Source: Rutidosis leptorrhynchoides (Eukaryota; Streptophyta; Magnoliopsida; Asterales; Asteraceae). From it: a DNA stretch of 64,000 nt. Within the stretch, counting starts at the first letter, position 1. Every line of letters begins with the position of its first letter. The stretch spans positions 632,824,001-632,888,000 of the forward strand of contig NC_092335.1 in the NCBI RefSeq assembly GCF_046630445.1. Direction: 5' to 3'. The translations under genes and the position numbers were made by a program. Shown here one piece after another: positions 51,403 through 63,222 of this stretch. The notes under the pieces are model-generated. The model did no database searches. It saw only the letters and a program-made list of their open reading frames with translations, and was not told the DNA's origin.

Positions 51403-54230
51403 TGTAACGACCCTGGAAATTCCAACTTTTAATTAATAATTATTATTATTAATACTTGTGTATAAATGAATGTATGTTATTACATTTACTTGTTACCGCG
51501 AACGACTTTTAAATGCCCGACACGTCTTTGTGACATACGTACATTACACGAATAATATTTTAGAATATTATTTACATTCATGATTAAATTTTATTAATCA
51601 TTTTTAATTAACTAAGGTTACTAGTTAATTACTTGGGCTTTATTTGATTAATTGCATACTTACTTGAACTTGGGCTTTTATTATTTGATATGGACTTGGA
51701 AGCCCACCCTACTTCCTTAATGGACTAGTTAGCCCATCATTAAGCTGATGAATTATTAAGATTAAGATCATGGATTAATTAGTGAAGGAATCTAGTTACT
51801 TACACATTTACACCACTTTCCCATACCAATTTGCTTTATTACTATTTCTAGTCTACACCATTCCCCCATGTATGAAAGTAAAAGCATTTGACTTCCTTTT
51901 TGGTACCCCATTTGGACGTCCACTTTGTGCAAGTAATGGGAGTTTCATTTTCAATTTTTATTACATATTTACTAGTATTACACTTCACTTTTACACACAC
52001 ATTCAAACACCACTTCATTTTTCTCTCTTTTTCTCTCAAAACTTTGTAAGTAATAAACTTATTTTCTTTCTTTTCTTTCTTTTAAATTCAAGTTCCATCA
52101 TCATCATTTACTAGTTACTTGTTGTTGTTGTTGATTAAAGATCAAACTTGTTAGTTTGTATCTTCATAAATCTTGTTTTCTTCCATCTTTTATTTGAGGA
52201 AGAACCAAAAACAAGAACCTAAACTTGTTAGTTTATGGTTCTACATTTAAATATTTTCAAGATCTAAAGTTCATAAACTTGATGATCTTCTTTATGTTTA
52301 TGTTTTGTAGATTTGAATTCTTAAGATCTAAACTTTGGTTTGAATCTTCTCAAATATGAAGCAAATATGAACATAATACTTGTAGCTTTAATTTATTTCT
52401 TCATTTCATTTATTTAAAGTTGTAGTGTTGTTAATTTGGTCAAGTATTACTAGTTAATCTTGATCTCATATTTCTTGAAACTACTTTGTAAGTTCAAGAA
52501 CATGTAAGCAAAACTTTTAATCATAACTTTGTACACTTATGATAGATCTAGACTTTTGGGTCTAGGATCTCCAAGATCTAACTAAGAACTATGTTCTACA
52601 TCTTAAGATCTTGATTAGTTAGTTACTTTCAAGTTTATAGTTCAATATTACTTTTATATTTCATGTATGTGTTAAATCTAAGACTTTGATGTAACTTTGG
52701 TTCATCAAAACACTTGCAACACTTAAGTGAGTTGTGCTACATGTCTTAGATGTACACTTGGGTTATGATGGACAAAACTTGGTAAAGATGATGTAAACAC
52801 ATCAACGAGTTGTACACTTGAAGCTATATGCATCAAGGATGAGAACCGTGATAAGCATCGAGCACCAAGAAACCCCGGAACCTACTGTTTTACTGTTTCT
52901 GTGTCTGACCCGTACGACCTGGGCTACTGTAAAGATGATTTTCAGATATCTCTGTTCGAGTAGATAACTTTTCATATAGGACTCGTCTTAATCCGAGTTA
53001 CGGTTTAGGATTTATGGCCCTCCGATTGTCACTATGTCCTTTTAACGTTGTGCAGAAAATTCTGACCTACTCGCACTTAAACCGTCGCCACGGTCAAACG
53101 AAGACGAGTTTTCTTCTGGAATTTTTACCACAACTAAAGGACTCATATATGGAGCCATGGCCACTGGTCTCACCTTATTTCAGTAAGGGTAGAGGCCGTG
53201 GTGACTGACCGAAGTCAGCCTTTGTTTTAAACTTCTTTCATGGACAAAACTTACTTTACACCTTTTGTTTGATGATGAATGATGATGACCCTTAAGACCT
53301 TATTTACATACTTTTAAACCTATTCGGACGATTTACTGACTTAGTACTATTTGACTTAGGTTGAGGACCTTCCGGACCTACGTACTTGCTTATTTCCCGA
53401 GTCATACTTAACCGCTACTTTATCATTGTGAGTTATAGCATCCCTTTTTACTTTAACTATTTTTGGGAACTGAGAATACTTGCGCATTTTACGTTTTACA
53501 TACTAGGCACGAGTACTTAAACTTTATATATGTGTGGGTTATACAACGGCATAAACATTCCCTTTAGCTCGGTAACGTTTAGTCATTGGTTTTTGAACCG
53601 GTGAACGCGAATCTTAGATATGGATCCATAGGGTTTGACATCCCCACTCGGGCTAGTAGCGCTAGCATTTAACGGGTGTTTAATACTTCGTAAACATACG
53701 CACTCGCCAAGTGTACTTTCAGGGGGTTATAAACGTTAAGTTAGTTACCAAGTGCCCACGGTTATGCATATACTTTTCATACTGTTTTGAAACGCTCTTT
53801 GTAGCACTGAAATCTCGTGGCCTACCTTACATTACTGTTATACTTAAACTATAGCTCACCAACCTTTGTGTTGACGTTTTTAAGCATGTATTTCTCAGGT
53901 GCTTAAGATTGCTTGCTTCCGCTGTTGTACTAGTCATGCCTCGTAGACTTCCGCTGTGCTTTACTAGAGATGTCACCGCATTACACACTTTATCTTGCAT
54001 TCAAACTTAATTACTTTTGAACAATGATTTGTAACGACCTAAGGGTCACGTACTATTATCTTTGCTTCTAGTCATAGAAGCATACTTTTGATTGTAAAAC
54101 AATTGACGTTGGTTATGACGTCACCTTTTATCATGAATGCAAACGTATTTTGAAATAGCATATAGTGTTGACCTTGTAATGATCCTGTCGTTGATGATCC
54201 GTACATATTGATTTAGTACGGGGCGTCACA
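51403..54230 (+). repeat. Full Tekay LTR at the right end
   Basis: This is a complete 2,828-bp LTR ending GGGGCGTCACA and followed by TAAAA. It is preceded by TAAAA too, because of the duplicated flank, so locally it looks like a solo LTR. It does not contain the nested LARD-like element. Confidence 0.9.
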
Positions 54231-54235
54231 TAAAA

Positions 54236-54292
54236 GCTTGTCTTTCTTGAAGGATAATGCTATGAAATATATGTTCGTTTTTAGCATTATCA
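54236..54292 (-). repeat. Athila 3' LTR, outer 57 bp
   Basis: This completes the LTR interrupted at 30,466. In minus sense it starts TGATAATGCTA and contains a perfect 10-bp inverted repeat (GATAATGCTA/TAGCATTATC, 54,252-54,261 and 54,282-54,291). The purine-rich AAGTGTGGGAATAT tract lies just upstream (54,294-54,307). Confidence 0.7.
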
Positions 54293-57033
54293 AATATTCC
54301 CACACTTGAGCGTTGCTTGTCCTCAAGCAATATAGAACTTGAATATAACTTTACTATAATCACTTCTTTATTCTTCATACTTTATACATCAGTGATTTTG
54401 ATACGGCAGTATGAACAATGATAGTAACGTTGTGATTTACAGTCCCACATGACTATAAAAATTTAGACCCTTTAGGAAATTGGATCTTTATGAAAACATT
54501 TGATCTTTTGAAAATACAATCTAGCTTTTACCCTAGATAAGTTTTCCGGAATAACCCTTCACCGGTGTTTGCAAAATATTTTTGTGGGTTTTGTGGGTTT
54601 CAAATTTGAAAATTTTAGCTCAAAACTTGCGGTTTTGTGTCACCCACTTGCTAACCTTGTATTAGGAAAGCAACACGTCCAGTTTACTTGTTCCGTATAT
54701 TACCTTTCGGTAAACTACCATCCGGTTGTAAAGGAAAGCGATGAACAAGAAACTGTTAAGGCAATGTCTAATGACATGCAGATGTTCATGGTCTATACGT
54801 GTCAGATGCAATTACTATCCTTTGTAGGAGCAATAGTAAAGATCACCCTATAGTTTTTCGGTCTGGCACAAGGTCCTGTCTTCGACCATGCTATGCAACC
54901 ACCGTTCTTACGGTTGACACCCGATTTGGTTCAGGTGACCTAATGAATTTCAGGTGAATTCCTAGGATTTTACGTTCAATGGTAATGAACGCATTGAAAA
55001 TGGGTTTTTCAGAAAACAAATCGGTTTGTAATTTTGATCAAAATATTTTCTCGTTCAAGCTCGAGTTTAGATATCATCGAATTCCATGAGTTTGTAATTC
55101 TCAATCTTTAAGGTCAATCTCAAGGATTGAGTAATATCAGGCTTAAAAGCTGATTTTTGATCTTTAAGGAGATTATCCTTTTCTGGAGGTCTGATTCATT
55201 AGTCTTATCAAGCTAATTTGCACGGTGCCCTCCCCATTTTACGAGACAGATCCTCTCATGGTTAGGATAAGTCTGACCACATGGTGACCCTGTTTGATGC
55301 TGAGGTCCGTGGATTTCCTGCTGATTTTAGTGATGACTTTTCTAGATTTTTCGTCAACCTACAGCTGGTCTGGACGACAACTTCATGACCTAAATCAAGA
55401 AGCGCGTGTCTTTTTCGGAAGACTTTACTTCCTTTTAATGATGGAATTGATTCATCGTGTAGATCCATCTTTTCTTTCAAATATATTATAGTAAACCGGG
55501 TAAAACTTATTAGTATTGTCCAAAGCAAAAGTACCTACAATAAGCTTGTACAGATATGTGATATATGTTTTAAAGAGTTTGGTAAATTCTTCCCACACTT
55601 AGCTTTTATTTATATTTTTCTTTGCCTTTTTATTCTCCTCTATTCCATTTTTAAATGAATTCAAGCGTTTTGGGTTGTTTCTCAATTTATGTCCTTTCCG
55701 AGGTAACAATAATTTCGGTGTTAACACCTAGTTTTATCGTTCATAAATATGTATAAACATGATTTTGAATTCATTTAGTTGAAAATTTTTCAAATTTTCA
55801 CAAAATTTGGCAATTGAACTAAGTGTATCAATTAAATGTTTAAACCGAAAGAATTTAATCCCTTCCCATACTTAAGATCTTGCAATGCCCTCATTTGCAA
55901 GAAATCAGTAAAAATTTAAATTCATGAGGGTGATTAGCGTAGAAAAATGATTAAATTTTACCAAAGTTTCCAACATATTGTTGTTTGTTTGAATGATAAA
56001 TGGTGCACATCATTTGTTCATTCCGTCTGTTGTTACATCACATTTGTTTTTTCGTTTTGTCGTCAAAATTAGTAGCTTTTGCTGAACTTAATGCCAGTCT
56101 TTGAAAATTGTACTGTTTTACCCTGTTTTGTACATGAGATAAACTACAGACATTTTTTTTTTATATATATAAAACCTTTCACTTATGAAAACATTTAATT
56201 AATTTATTTTTAAAATTTTATTTATTTTTAGATTGAGGTTGTTTCGGTACGTTGACCTAGTTCGTTCCCTCGACAAAATTTAAAAATTTGTCATTTTAAA
56301 ACGTTGTTTTCATAGCAAAGATTTTTGAGTTTTTCAAATGTTTTTGGCATACTTTAAATCAATAAGATTAAAAATAATGATAATAAAATTTCTCGTCCCG
56401 CCCTTGGGTAAAGCAATTTCGGTTCCATAACCTAGTCTTCAACTCACGATGAATTTTAGAAATCATATTTTTAACTTAATGACATAAAGTAAATTTTGTT
56501 TTTAAATTCACACCAAACTTAAATTTAAAATGCATAAAATTTCATATAAATATTATTAATATTTTTATAAATTGGTTTTACAAAATTATATTTAAAATAA
56601 TATAATATTATATATTAATTTTATAAATTTACAATAATAAGTTAATATTTATAATTTTAAAAATAAGGTAAAAATAAAATTAAAATCTTTTTGGTCTTTT
56701 ATCCCACTTTAATCAATCAAATATTATCAAAAATATACTCCCCTCTTTTGGGTAAAGTAATTTCGGTTCCATAACCTAGTTTTACTCTTGACGAATTTTT
56801 GAAATATTTTGGATTGATTGATTAAAGATATTTATACCTTATGAATAAACGGTAAATTTCGCAGTGATGCATTAAATTTTTGTATGATATCAATAATTTC
56901 GGTTGCAAAACCTAATTTTATTGAATATCAATTTAATACTTTATAGCGAACAATTCAGCGTTTAATATCAAAAGGTTAAAAACAATAAAAATAAAAATAA
57001 AAACTGTACATACTTACCTGTGAGATAGAATTC
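54293..57033 (-). other. Athila region between polypurine tract and downstream ORF
   Basis: This is 2.7 kb without a supported coding frame. It holds five diverged copies of a TTTCGG-hairpin-CTAG motif with cores at 55,717-55,728, 56,246-56,257, 56,421-56,432, 56,765-56,776 and 56,901-56,912. The remainder is AT-rich. In many Athila elements this place has an env-like ORF; no membrane-protein-like frame is visible here. Confidence 0.5.
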
Positions 57034-57450
57034 TCAGTGACCTGCTCTAGCTGACTCGTACGAAAGTCGTACGAATTGGTTTTCCATAGCTACATAGGCG
57101 TATCCTCGAATTTTCAATAAATTTTCGTCTAAACATATGAACGGTCCTTCTCTGCATAAAGTAACGAACTCGGTATTGGAATATGTCTGATTGTTTGAAC
57201 ATTTCCCTTCATGTGACCATTTTCCGCATTTATGACATCTCTCAAGGTGTCGTGCTCTTCTTTTCGCTGCGGATTTTGATTTTCCTTTACCAAAATGTAT
57301 CTTATTATGATTGTTCATGAGTTCTTTTCTTACTCCGTCCAATTTGCCTCTTATGAATGATACCAATTCACTCGGAAGGGTGTCATTATTACGTTTAGTA
57401 ATCATAGCATGTAGCATTAGACCATGGTTCAAATCAAAGGAATTCTTCAT
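57034..57450 (-). CDS. Zinc-knuckle ORF downstream of Athila pol
   Basis: The ORF is 138 codons, starting MKNSFDLNHGLML. A basic stretch (KGKSKSAAKRRARHLER) leads into CHKCGKWSHEGKC, a CX2CX4HX3C zinc-knuckle-like motif, and the end is a non-repetitive tail. The start lies 10 bases after a strong acceptor (TTCTGAT, a long T run, then AG) on the minus strand, so expression by splicing is plausible. It occupies the slot between integrase and 3' LTR where other Athila elements carry env-like or extra ORFs. It is not the main gag, which has its own zinc motif at about 62,080-62,120. An RNA-binding role is inference. Confidence 0.6.
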   Translation of the reverse strand: MKNSFDLNHGLMLHAMITKRNNDTLPSELVSFIRGKLDGVRKELMNNHNKIHFGKGKSKSAAKRRARHLERCHKCGKWSHEGKCSNNQTYSNTEFVTLCREGPFICLDENLLKIRGYAYVAMENQFVRLSYESARAGH

Positions 57451-57621
57451 CTCGTAAAACCTAAAAAAAAAAAAAATCAGAATGGGGGGAGAAGACTAGT
57501 TCTTTAGGGTCTGCTAGGGAAAGACCATTCGGGTTCTATTTTCGAGAACTACACGAAAACAGAAAATCTAACTCTAGACAGCATTTATGTTATTTCTTAG
57601 AACATTTGAATCTCCTCACAC
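57451..57621 (-). other. Intergenic sequence with candidate splice acceptor
   Basis: This lies between the pol stop and the zinc-knuckle ORF. On the minus strand it carries a branch-point-like TTCTGAT, a run of T and AG at about 57,461-57,480. Confidence 0.5.
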
Positions 57622-59676
57622 TTAGTTAGCTGTGGTGTTGAACATGTGATTAACTTCATTATCAACTTCCATCGGATCATGTATGTAATGTTTAACTCTG
57701 TGACCATTGACTTTAAATTCAATCCCATTTGAATTTATCAACTCTATTGTTCCATATGGGAAAACTCTTTTGACTATGAATGGTCCAGACCATATTGATT
57801 TCAATTTTCCAGGAAATAGCTTGAATCGTGAATTGAAAAGAAGAACTCTATCTCCTTCTTTAAATTCTTTTGAACTTCTGATTCTTTTATCATGCCATTT
57901 CTTCGTTCTTTCTTTATAGATTAATGAATTTTCATATGCTTCATGTCTTAATTCTTCTAATTCATTTAGTTGACTTAACCGTAGACGTCCGGCTTCATGT
58001 AAATCAAGATTACATGTCTTCAAAGCCCAAAATGCTTTGTGCTCAATTTCTACTGGAAGGTGACATGCTTTTCCGTAAGCGAGTTTAAAAGGTGTGGTTC
58101 CAATTGGAGTTTTGTAGGCTGTTCTAAAAGCCCAGAGTGCATCCTCCAATTTCATGGACCATTCCTTCGGATTTGATCCTACAGTTTTTTCTAGAATACG
58201 TTTTAAAGCTCGGTTGGTATTTTCAAATTGTCCACTTGTTTGTGGATGATAAGCGGTGGAGATTTTATGAGTTACTCCATATCTTTTAAGAACTTTCTCG
58301 AGTTGATTATTACAAAAATGAGTACCCCGATCACTTATTAAAGCTTTCGGTGTTCCGAACCTAGCAAAAAGACGTTTTAAAAAGTTAACTACAACTCGTG
58401 CATCGTTAGTTGGGAGAGCTTGTGCTTCCGCCCATTTAGATACATAATCAATGGTAACGAGAATGTAGAGATTATTATGAGATTTTGGAAATGGACCCAT
58501 AAAGTCAATACCCCAAACGTCAAATACTTCACATACTTGAATGACATTTTGTGTCATTTCATCACGTTGACTTATTTTTCCGGCCCTTTGACATGCATCA
58601 CAGGATTTACAAAGAAGGTGTGCGTCTTTGAAAATTGTAGGCCAATAGAATCCAGCATCGTAAACTTTCCTTGCTGTGAGTTGAGGCCCATAATGCCCTC
58701 CTGTTGGTCCTGGGTGACAATGGTTTAAGATTTGACTAGCTTCATCCCCGAATACACATCGGCGTATTATTCCATCGGGACAACTTTTAAACAAATGTGG
58801 ATCTTCCCAGAAATAGTGTTTTATATCACTAAATAATTTCTTTCGTTTTTGGTACGACAACCCTTTTTCAAGGAATCCACATACTAAGTAGTTTGCATAG
58901 TCTGCAAACCATGGAATTTCATTATAATCGATCTTCAATAGATATTCATCAGGAAAGTTATCTTGTATGGCCGATTCATTTAGAACTTCTAATTCGGGAT
59001 TTTCAAGACGAGAAAGATGATCAGCGGCGAGATTTTCTGCTCCCTTTTTGTCTCGGATTTCAATATCGAACTCTTGTAAGAGTAAGATCCAACGAATTAA
59101 TCGTGGTTTGGCATCTTGTTTTGAAAATAGGTATCTAAGAGCAGAATGGTCGGTATAGACCACCGTTTTTGCTAGAAGTAAATATGATCGAAATTTGTCA
59201 AAAGCAAAGACAATAGCAAGGAGTTCTTTTTCAGTAGTTGCATAGTTCGTTTGTGCTCCTTGTAACGTCTTACTAGCATAATATATAGGTTGAAATCGTT
59301 TTTCAATCCTTTGTCCTAAAACGGCTCCCATTGCAAAATCACTTGCATCGCACATGAGTTCAAATGGTAGATTCCAATTTGGAGTTATCATGATCGGCGC
59401 ATTGGTGAGTTTCTCTTTAAGAATATTAAAAGATTTGATGCATTCATCCGAAAAGATGAATGGAGCATCTTTTTCAAGGAGTTTATTCATAGGAGTGGCA
59501 ATTTTAGAAAAATCTTTTATGAAACGTCGGTAAAAACCGGCATGCCCTAGAAAACTCCTAACTCCTCTAACATTGGTGGGATGTGGAAGTTTAGCAATTA
59601 CATCTACTTTAGCTCTATCTACTTCAATTCCTTCCTTTGAAATTTTATGACCAAGAACGATGCCTTCTTTAACCAT
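57622..59676 (-). CDS. pol: Athila pol: RT thumb, RNaseH, integrase
   Basis: The segment starts after the TAG at 59,692-59,694 with [21 protein letters not shown]. Then come [21 protein letters not shown] and RNaseH ([39 protein letters not shown]). The integrase zinc region is [13 protein letters not shown]...[12 protein letters not shown]. The DDE core is [16 protein letters not shown] and [16 protein letters not shown]. The C-terminal part ([33 protein letters not shown]) ends at TAA near 57,622. The wording is typical of Athila. No frameshift is seen within it. Confidence 0.88.
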   Translation of the reverse strand: MVKEGIVLGHKISKEGIEVDRAKVDVIAKLPHPTNVRGVRSFLGHAGFYRRFIKDFSKIATPMNKLLEKDAPFIFSDECIKSFNILKEKLTNAPIMITPNWNLPFELMCDASDFAMGAVLGQRIEKRFQPIYYASKTLQGAQTNYATTEKELLAIVFAFDKFRSYLLLAKTVVYTDHSALRYLFSKQDAKPRLIRWILLLQEFDIEIRDKKGAENLAADHLSRLENPELEVLNESAIQDNFPDEYLLKIDYNEIPWFADYANYLVCGFLEKGLSYQKRKKLFSDIKHYFWEDPHLFKSCPDGIIRRCVFGDEASQILNHCHPGPTGGHYGPQLTARKVYDAGFYWPTIFKDAHLLCKSCDACQRAGKISQRDEMTQNVIQVCEVFDVWGIDFMGPFPKSHNNLYILVTIDYVSKWAEAQALPTNDARVVVNFLKRLFARFGTPKALISDRGTHFCNNQLEKVLKRYGVTHKISTAYHPQTSGQFENTNRALKRILEKTVGSNPKEWSMKLEDALWAFRTAYKTPIGTTPFKLAYGKACHLPVEIEHKAFWALKTCNLDLHEAGRLRLSQLNELEELRHEAYENSLIYKERTKKWHDKRIRSSKEFKEGDRVLLFNSRFKLFPGKLKSIWSGPFIVKRVFPYGTIELINSNGIEFKVNGHRVKHYIHDPMEVDNEVNHMFNTTAN

Positions 59677-59691
59677 GAAATGGCATTTCTC

Positions 59692-60177
59692 CTAATTAAG
59701 AACTATATTTGATTGTTCGCATCTAATAAGCATTCGTTCAAGATTAACTAGACATGATTCAAAAGTATCACCGAAGACTGAAAAGTCATCCATGAAAACT
59801 TCCATGCATTCTTCTATCATGTCGTGAAAAATCGCCATCATGCACCTTTGAAAGGTTGCAGGGGCGTTGCAAAGTCCAAATGGCATGCGTTTGTAAGCAA
59901 ATGTACCATAAGGGCACGTGAACGTGGTTTTCTCTTGGTCCTCGGGTGCGATTGGAATTTGAAAGTATCCAGAGAAACCGTCAAGAAAACAATAGTAACT
60001 ATTTCCGGCTAATCTTTCTAATATTTGATCAATGAAAGGTAAGGGAAAGTGATATTTTCTGGTGACGTCATTTAATTTTCTATAATCAATACAAACACGC
60101 CATCCTGTTACAGTCCTAGTAGGAATAAGCTCATATTTTTCATTTGTGATGACAGTAATGCCACCCTTCTTAGGCAC
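59692..60177 (-). pseudogene. pol: Athila reverse transcriptase core
   Basis: Motifs are WRVCIDYRKLNDVTRKYHFP, FLDGFSGYFQIPI, MPFGLCNAPATFQRCMM and the catalytic VFMDDFSVFG. It is bounded by two in-frame stops: TAA (60,181-60,183) before KKGG and TAG (59,692-59,694) at NxEKCHF, where Trp is usual. The frame is otherwise continuous with both neighbours. Confidence 0.88.
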
Positions 60178-60180
60178 ACA

Positions 60181-61377
60181 TTAAACTGGGCTTACCCATG
60201 GACTATCAGAAATTGGATAAATTAAACCTGCATCTAGCAGTTTAATTATTTCTTTCTTAACAACATCTTGCATATTAGGATTTAGTCTTCGTTGGCGTTG
60301 CACATAGGTTTTATGACCTTCTTCCATAAGGATTTTATGAGTGCAATACGAAGGACTTATGCCTTTAATGTCATGAATCTTCCATGCAATAGCTGGTTTA
60401 TGAGCTTTTAGCACAGAAATGAGTCTAGATTTTTCATTTTCCGTAAGAGAAGACGATATTATTACAGGTAATTCAGACTCACCATGTAAATAAGCGTATT
60501 CCAAATGGGTTGGAAGTGGCTTTAACTCTAATGTCGGTGGTTCTTCTATCGATGATTTATATCGATATCTGTCTTCCTCTTTTAGCATTTGAAGTTCTTC
60601 TATTGTTGGTTCATATTCATTAGCCATGAGTGCGGCTAACATTTCAGCTTCATCAATTAATTCAGTTCCTTCTCCTAAAGAACATTCTCCCGTTCCTTGT
60701 AATTCTGGAAATTCTTCTAACAATTCTGCATGTGAATCTAAAGTTTGAATATAATAACAGGTATCATCTGCAGATTGCGGTTGTTGCATGGCTCTATCAA
60801 CAGAAAATGTAACACTCTCTTCCTCTATACTTAGGGTCAATTTCTTACCAAACACGTCTATTATTGCTTTAGCCGTGTTTAAGAATGGTCTTCCTAATAT
60901 AAGAGGAACTCGGGAATCTTCTTCCATGTCCAGAATAACAAAATCTACTGGAAATACTAAAGTACCAACTTTAACTAGCATGTTCTCCATTATCCCTCTA
61001 GGATATTTTACTGATCGATCGGCTAGTTGTATGCTTATTCGTGTTGGTTTCAATTCTCCAAGGTCTAGTTTAGTGTATAATGAATATGGCATTAAATTTA
61101 TACTCGCACCTAAGTCTGCCAATGCTTCTATTGAATTAAGACTACCCAGAAAACATGGAATTGTGAAACTTCCTGGATCAGATAATTTTTCTGGTAGTTT
61201 ATTCAACAGCACTGCAGAACAATTAGCATTCATTGTAATAGCCGAGAGTTCTTCCATTTTCTTTCTATTAGTGATTAGATCTTTCAAGAATTTAGCATAT
61301 CTTGGCATTCCTGAAATCACATCAATGAAAGGAAGATTGACATTTATTTGTTTAAACATATCCAAGAATTTGGATTG
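60181..61377 (-). pseudogene. Athila protease and RT N-terminal linker
   Basis: The segment starts right after the TAG at 61,378-61,380 with QSKFLDMFKQINVNLPF. The protease active site reads ALADLGASINLMPYSL (DLGAS, the Athila variant of DTG/SA) followed by VPLILGRPFLNTA. A long acidic linker leads to KTYVQRQRRLNPNMQDVVKKE, and RT begins with LLDAGLIYPISDSPWVSPV before the TAA at 60,181-60,183. Confidence 0.85.
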
Positions 61378-63222
61378 CTAAGCTTCAAGTCTTTCTTTTC
61401 TCATTTTACTCGGGTAAGGAAGCGGTGGTTGGTATGGTTTAACATAAGGTTTAGCCTTAACTGTGTTATCTTCATTAACCTTTTCAACTACCGGTTCTTT
61501 TTCCTTATCTTTATCGGATTGTGGTTCTTGTGTAGTAGGAATAGTTTCATCAGAAATTACAGGTATTTCAGGTGGTTTAAGTGTAATACCACTTCTTGTG
61601 GTAATGGCTTTAGCTGTTTCATTTCGGGGGTTAGCATTTGTATCGCTAGGTAGACTCCCTGGTTTTCTTTCACCTATCAACCTTGCTAGGTTGCTTACTT
61701 CTTGTTCCAAATTTTGAATCAAAGCTTGTTGATTTCTAAATGCTTGAGCATTTTGTTCATTAGTTTGTTTCTGAGATGTGAAAAACTGAGTTTGAGAATC
61801 AACTAGCTTTGACATCATATCTTCTAAATTTGGCTTTTTATCATCGGTTTGTGGTGGTTTATTTGGAAAAATAGGTCTTTGCTGGTTGTAAGTATTATTG
61901 GATACTTGTTGATTGCTAGGACCTTGTTGGTTGTTGTATGGAATATTTCGGTTATAATTCGGATTTTGATTGTAGTTTGGTCTTGGCGGTTGATAATTTC
62001 CTTGATAATTATTTCCAGGCCTTTGGTTTATGTATGAAACATTCTCTCTTTGTTCCATTGTTTGTTCAATACTGAGACAATCTTTTGTCAAATGTGGTCC
62101 TCCACACTGCTCACAACTAATTCGTATAGCGTGAATATCTTTAGTCATCTTTTCCATTCGTCTCTCGAAAGCATCTAACTTTGCGGAAATGGAATCAAAG
62201 TCATGGCTAGAATCGGCTCTAGCCGCTTTAGATGAACGAATAATATCTTTTTCTTGGTGCCACTCATGTGAGTGGGATGCTGTGTTATCAATAATTTTGT
62301 GAGCTTCGGTTGCGGTTTTCTTCATAATGGAACCACCAGCTGATGTGTCGATGTCTTTACGTGTAGCAACATCACATCCTTGGTAGAATATTTGTACTAT
62401 TTGATAAGTGTCTAAACCATGCTGAGGACATCCTCTCAACAACTTTCCAAATCTTGTCCATGCCTCATATAGAGTTTCAATTGGCTTTTGCGTGAACGTA
62501 ACAATTTCTCCTTGAAGTCTCACAGCTTTAGATGCCGGAAAGAATCTTTTAAGAAATTTCTCAACTAAAACACCCCATGTATCAATCGCTCCTTCAGGTA
62601 ACGATTCTAACCAATCTTTGGCTTCTCCCTTTAAAGTCCAGGGAAATAACATGAGATAGATCTGTTCATCCTCAACTTCTCTGATTTTGAATAGAGTACA
62701 GATCCTATTAAAGGTTCGAAGATGTTCGTTTGGATCTTCTTTTGGTGTACCACTAAATTGGCATTGATTAGTTACCATATGTAGGATTTGTCCTTTGATT
62801 TCATAATCTGGCGCATTAATATCGGGTTGAGTAATGGCATGACCTTGGCCAGTGCGTGTGGCTCTCATTCGATCTTCCATACTTAGAGGTTCCTGATTTT
62901 CCATGATTGGATTTGTTGAATCTGAATCACTAGGGGATTCTGATTTAATGGTTTCTTCCTCGACAATCTCTGGTTGAATGATTGGTGGTTCCGGAGGAAA
63001 TATTAGTGGTTCAGGATCTCTGAATTGTCCTTGAATATCCTCTGGGTTCTCAATTGTGAGGTCGGGTTCAAAAAATGGATTATCGGAAATTTGAATTGGA
63101 GTACTTGGTCGACTAGATGAGGATTCTAAAGAAAAATCAACGGCGACAATATTGGCTAGATGTCTTGATCGAGTTACAGGAGGTGAACGTATGAAAGGTG
63201 ATGAACGTTTTGCTCGGTGCAT
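61378..63222 (-). CDS. gag: Athila gag
   Basis: The gag starts MHRAKRSSPFIRSPPVTRSR. After an acidic N-terminal region it has the gag core (DPNEHLRTFNRICTLFKI, LMLFPWTLKGEAKDWLESLP, LVEKFLKRFFPASKAVRLQ, ETLYEAWTRFGKLLRGCPQHG), then a coiled segment. A zinc-binding CEQCGGPHLTKDC follows, and then a Gln/Asn/Pro-rich region. The TAG at 61,378-61,380 is followed in frame by the protease segment. The 614-codon frame is otherwise open. Particle formation is the expected role. Confidence 0.88.
   Translation of the reverse strand: MHRAKRSSPFIRSPPVTRSRHLANIVAVDFSLESSSSRPSTPIQISDNPFFEPDLTIENPEDIQGQFRDPEPLIFPPEPPIIQPEIVEEETIKSESPSDSDSTNPIMENQEPLSMEDRMRATRTGQGHAITQPDINAPDYEIKGQILHMVTNQCQFSGTPKEDPNEHLRTFNRICTLFKIREVEDEQIYLMLFPWTLKGEAKDWLESLPEGAIDTWGVLVEKFLKRFFPASKAVRLQGEIVTFTQKPIETLYEAWTRFGKLLRGCPQHGLDTYQIVQIFYQGCDVATRKDIDTSAGGSIMKKTATEAHKIIDNTASHSHEWHQEKDIIRSSKAARADSSHDFDSISAKLDAFERRMEKMTKDIHAIRISCEQCGGPHLTKDCLSIEQTMEQRENVSYINQRPGNNYQGNYQPPRPNYNQNPNYNRNIPYNNQQGPSNQQVSNNTYNQQRPIFPNKPPQTDDKKPNLEDMMSKLVDSQTQFFTSQKQTNEQNAQAFRNQQALIQNLEQEVSNLARLIGERKPGSLPSDTNANPRNETAKAITTRSGITLKPPEIPVISDETIPTTQEPQSDKDKEKEPVVEKVNEDNTVKAKPYVKPYQPPLPYPSKMRKERLEA

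Noticed and set aside
54569..54853. 94-codon plus-strand frame after the Athila LTR
   Set aside because: It lies antisense to Athila, with no homology, in a region that looks untranslated.
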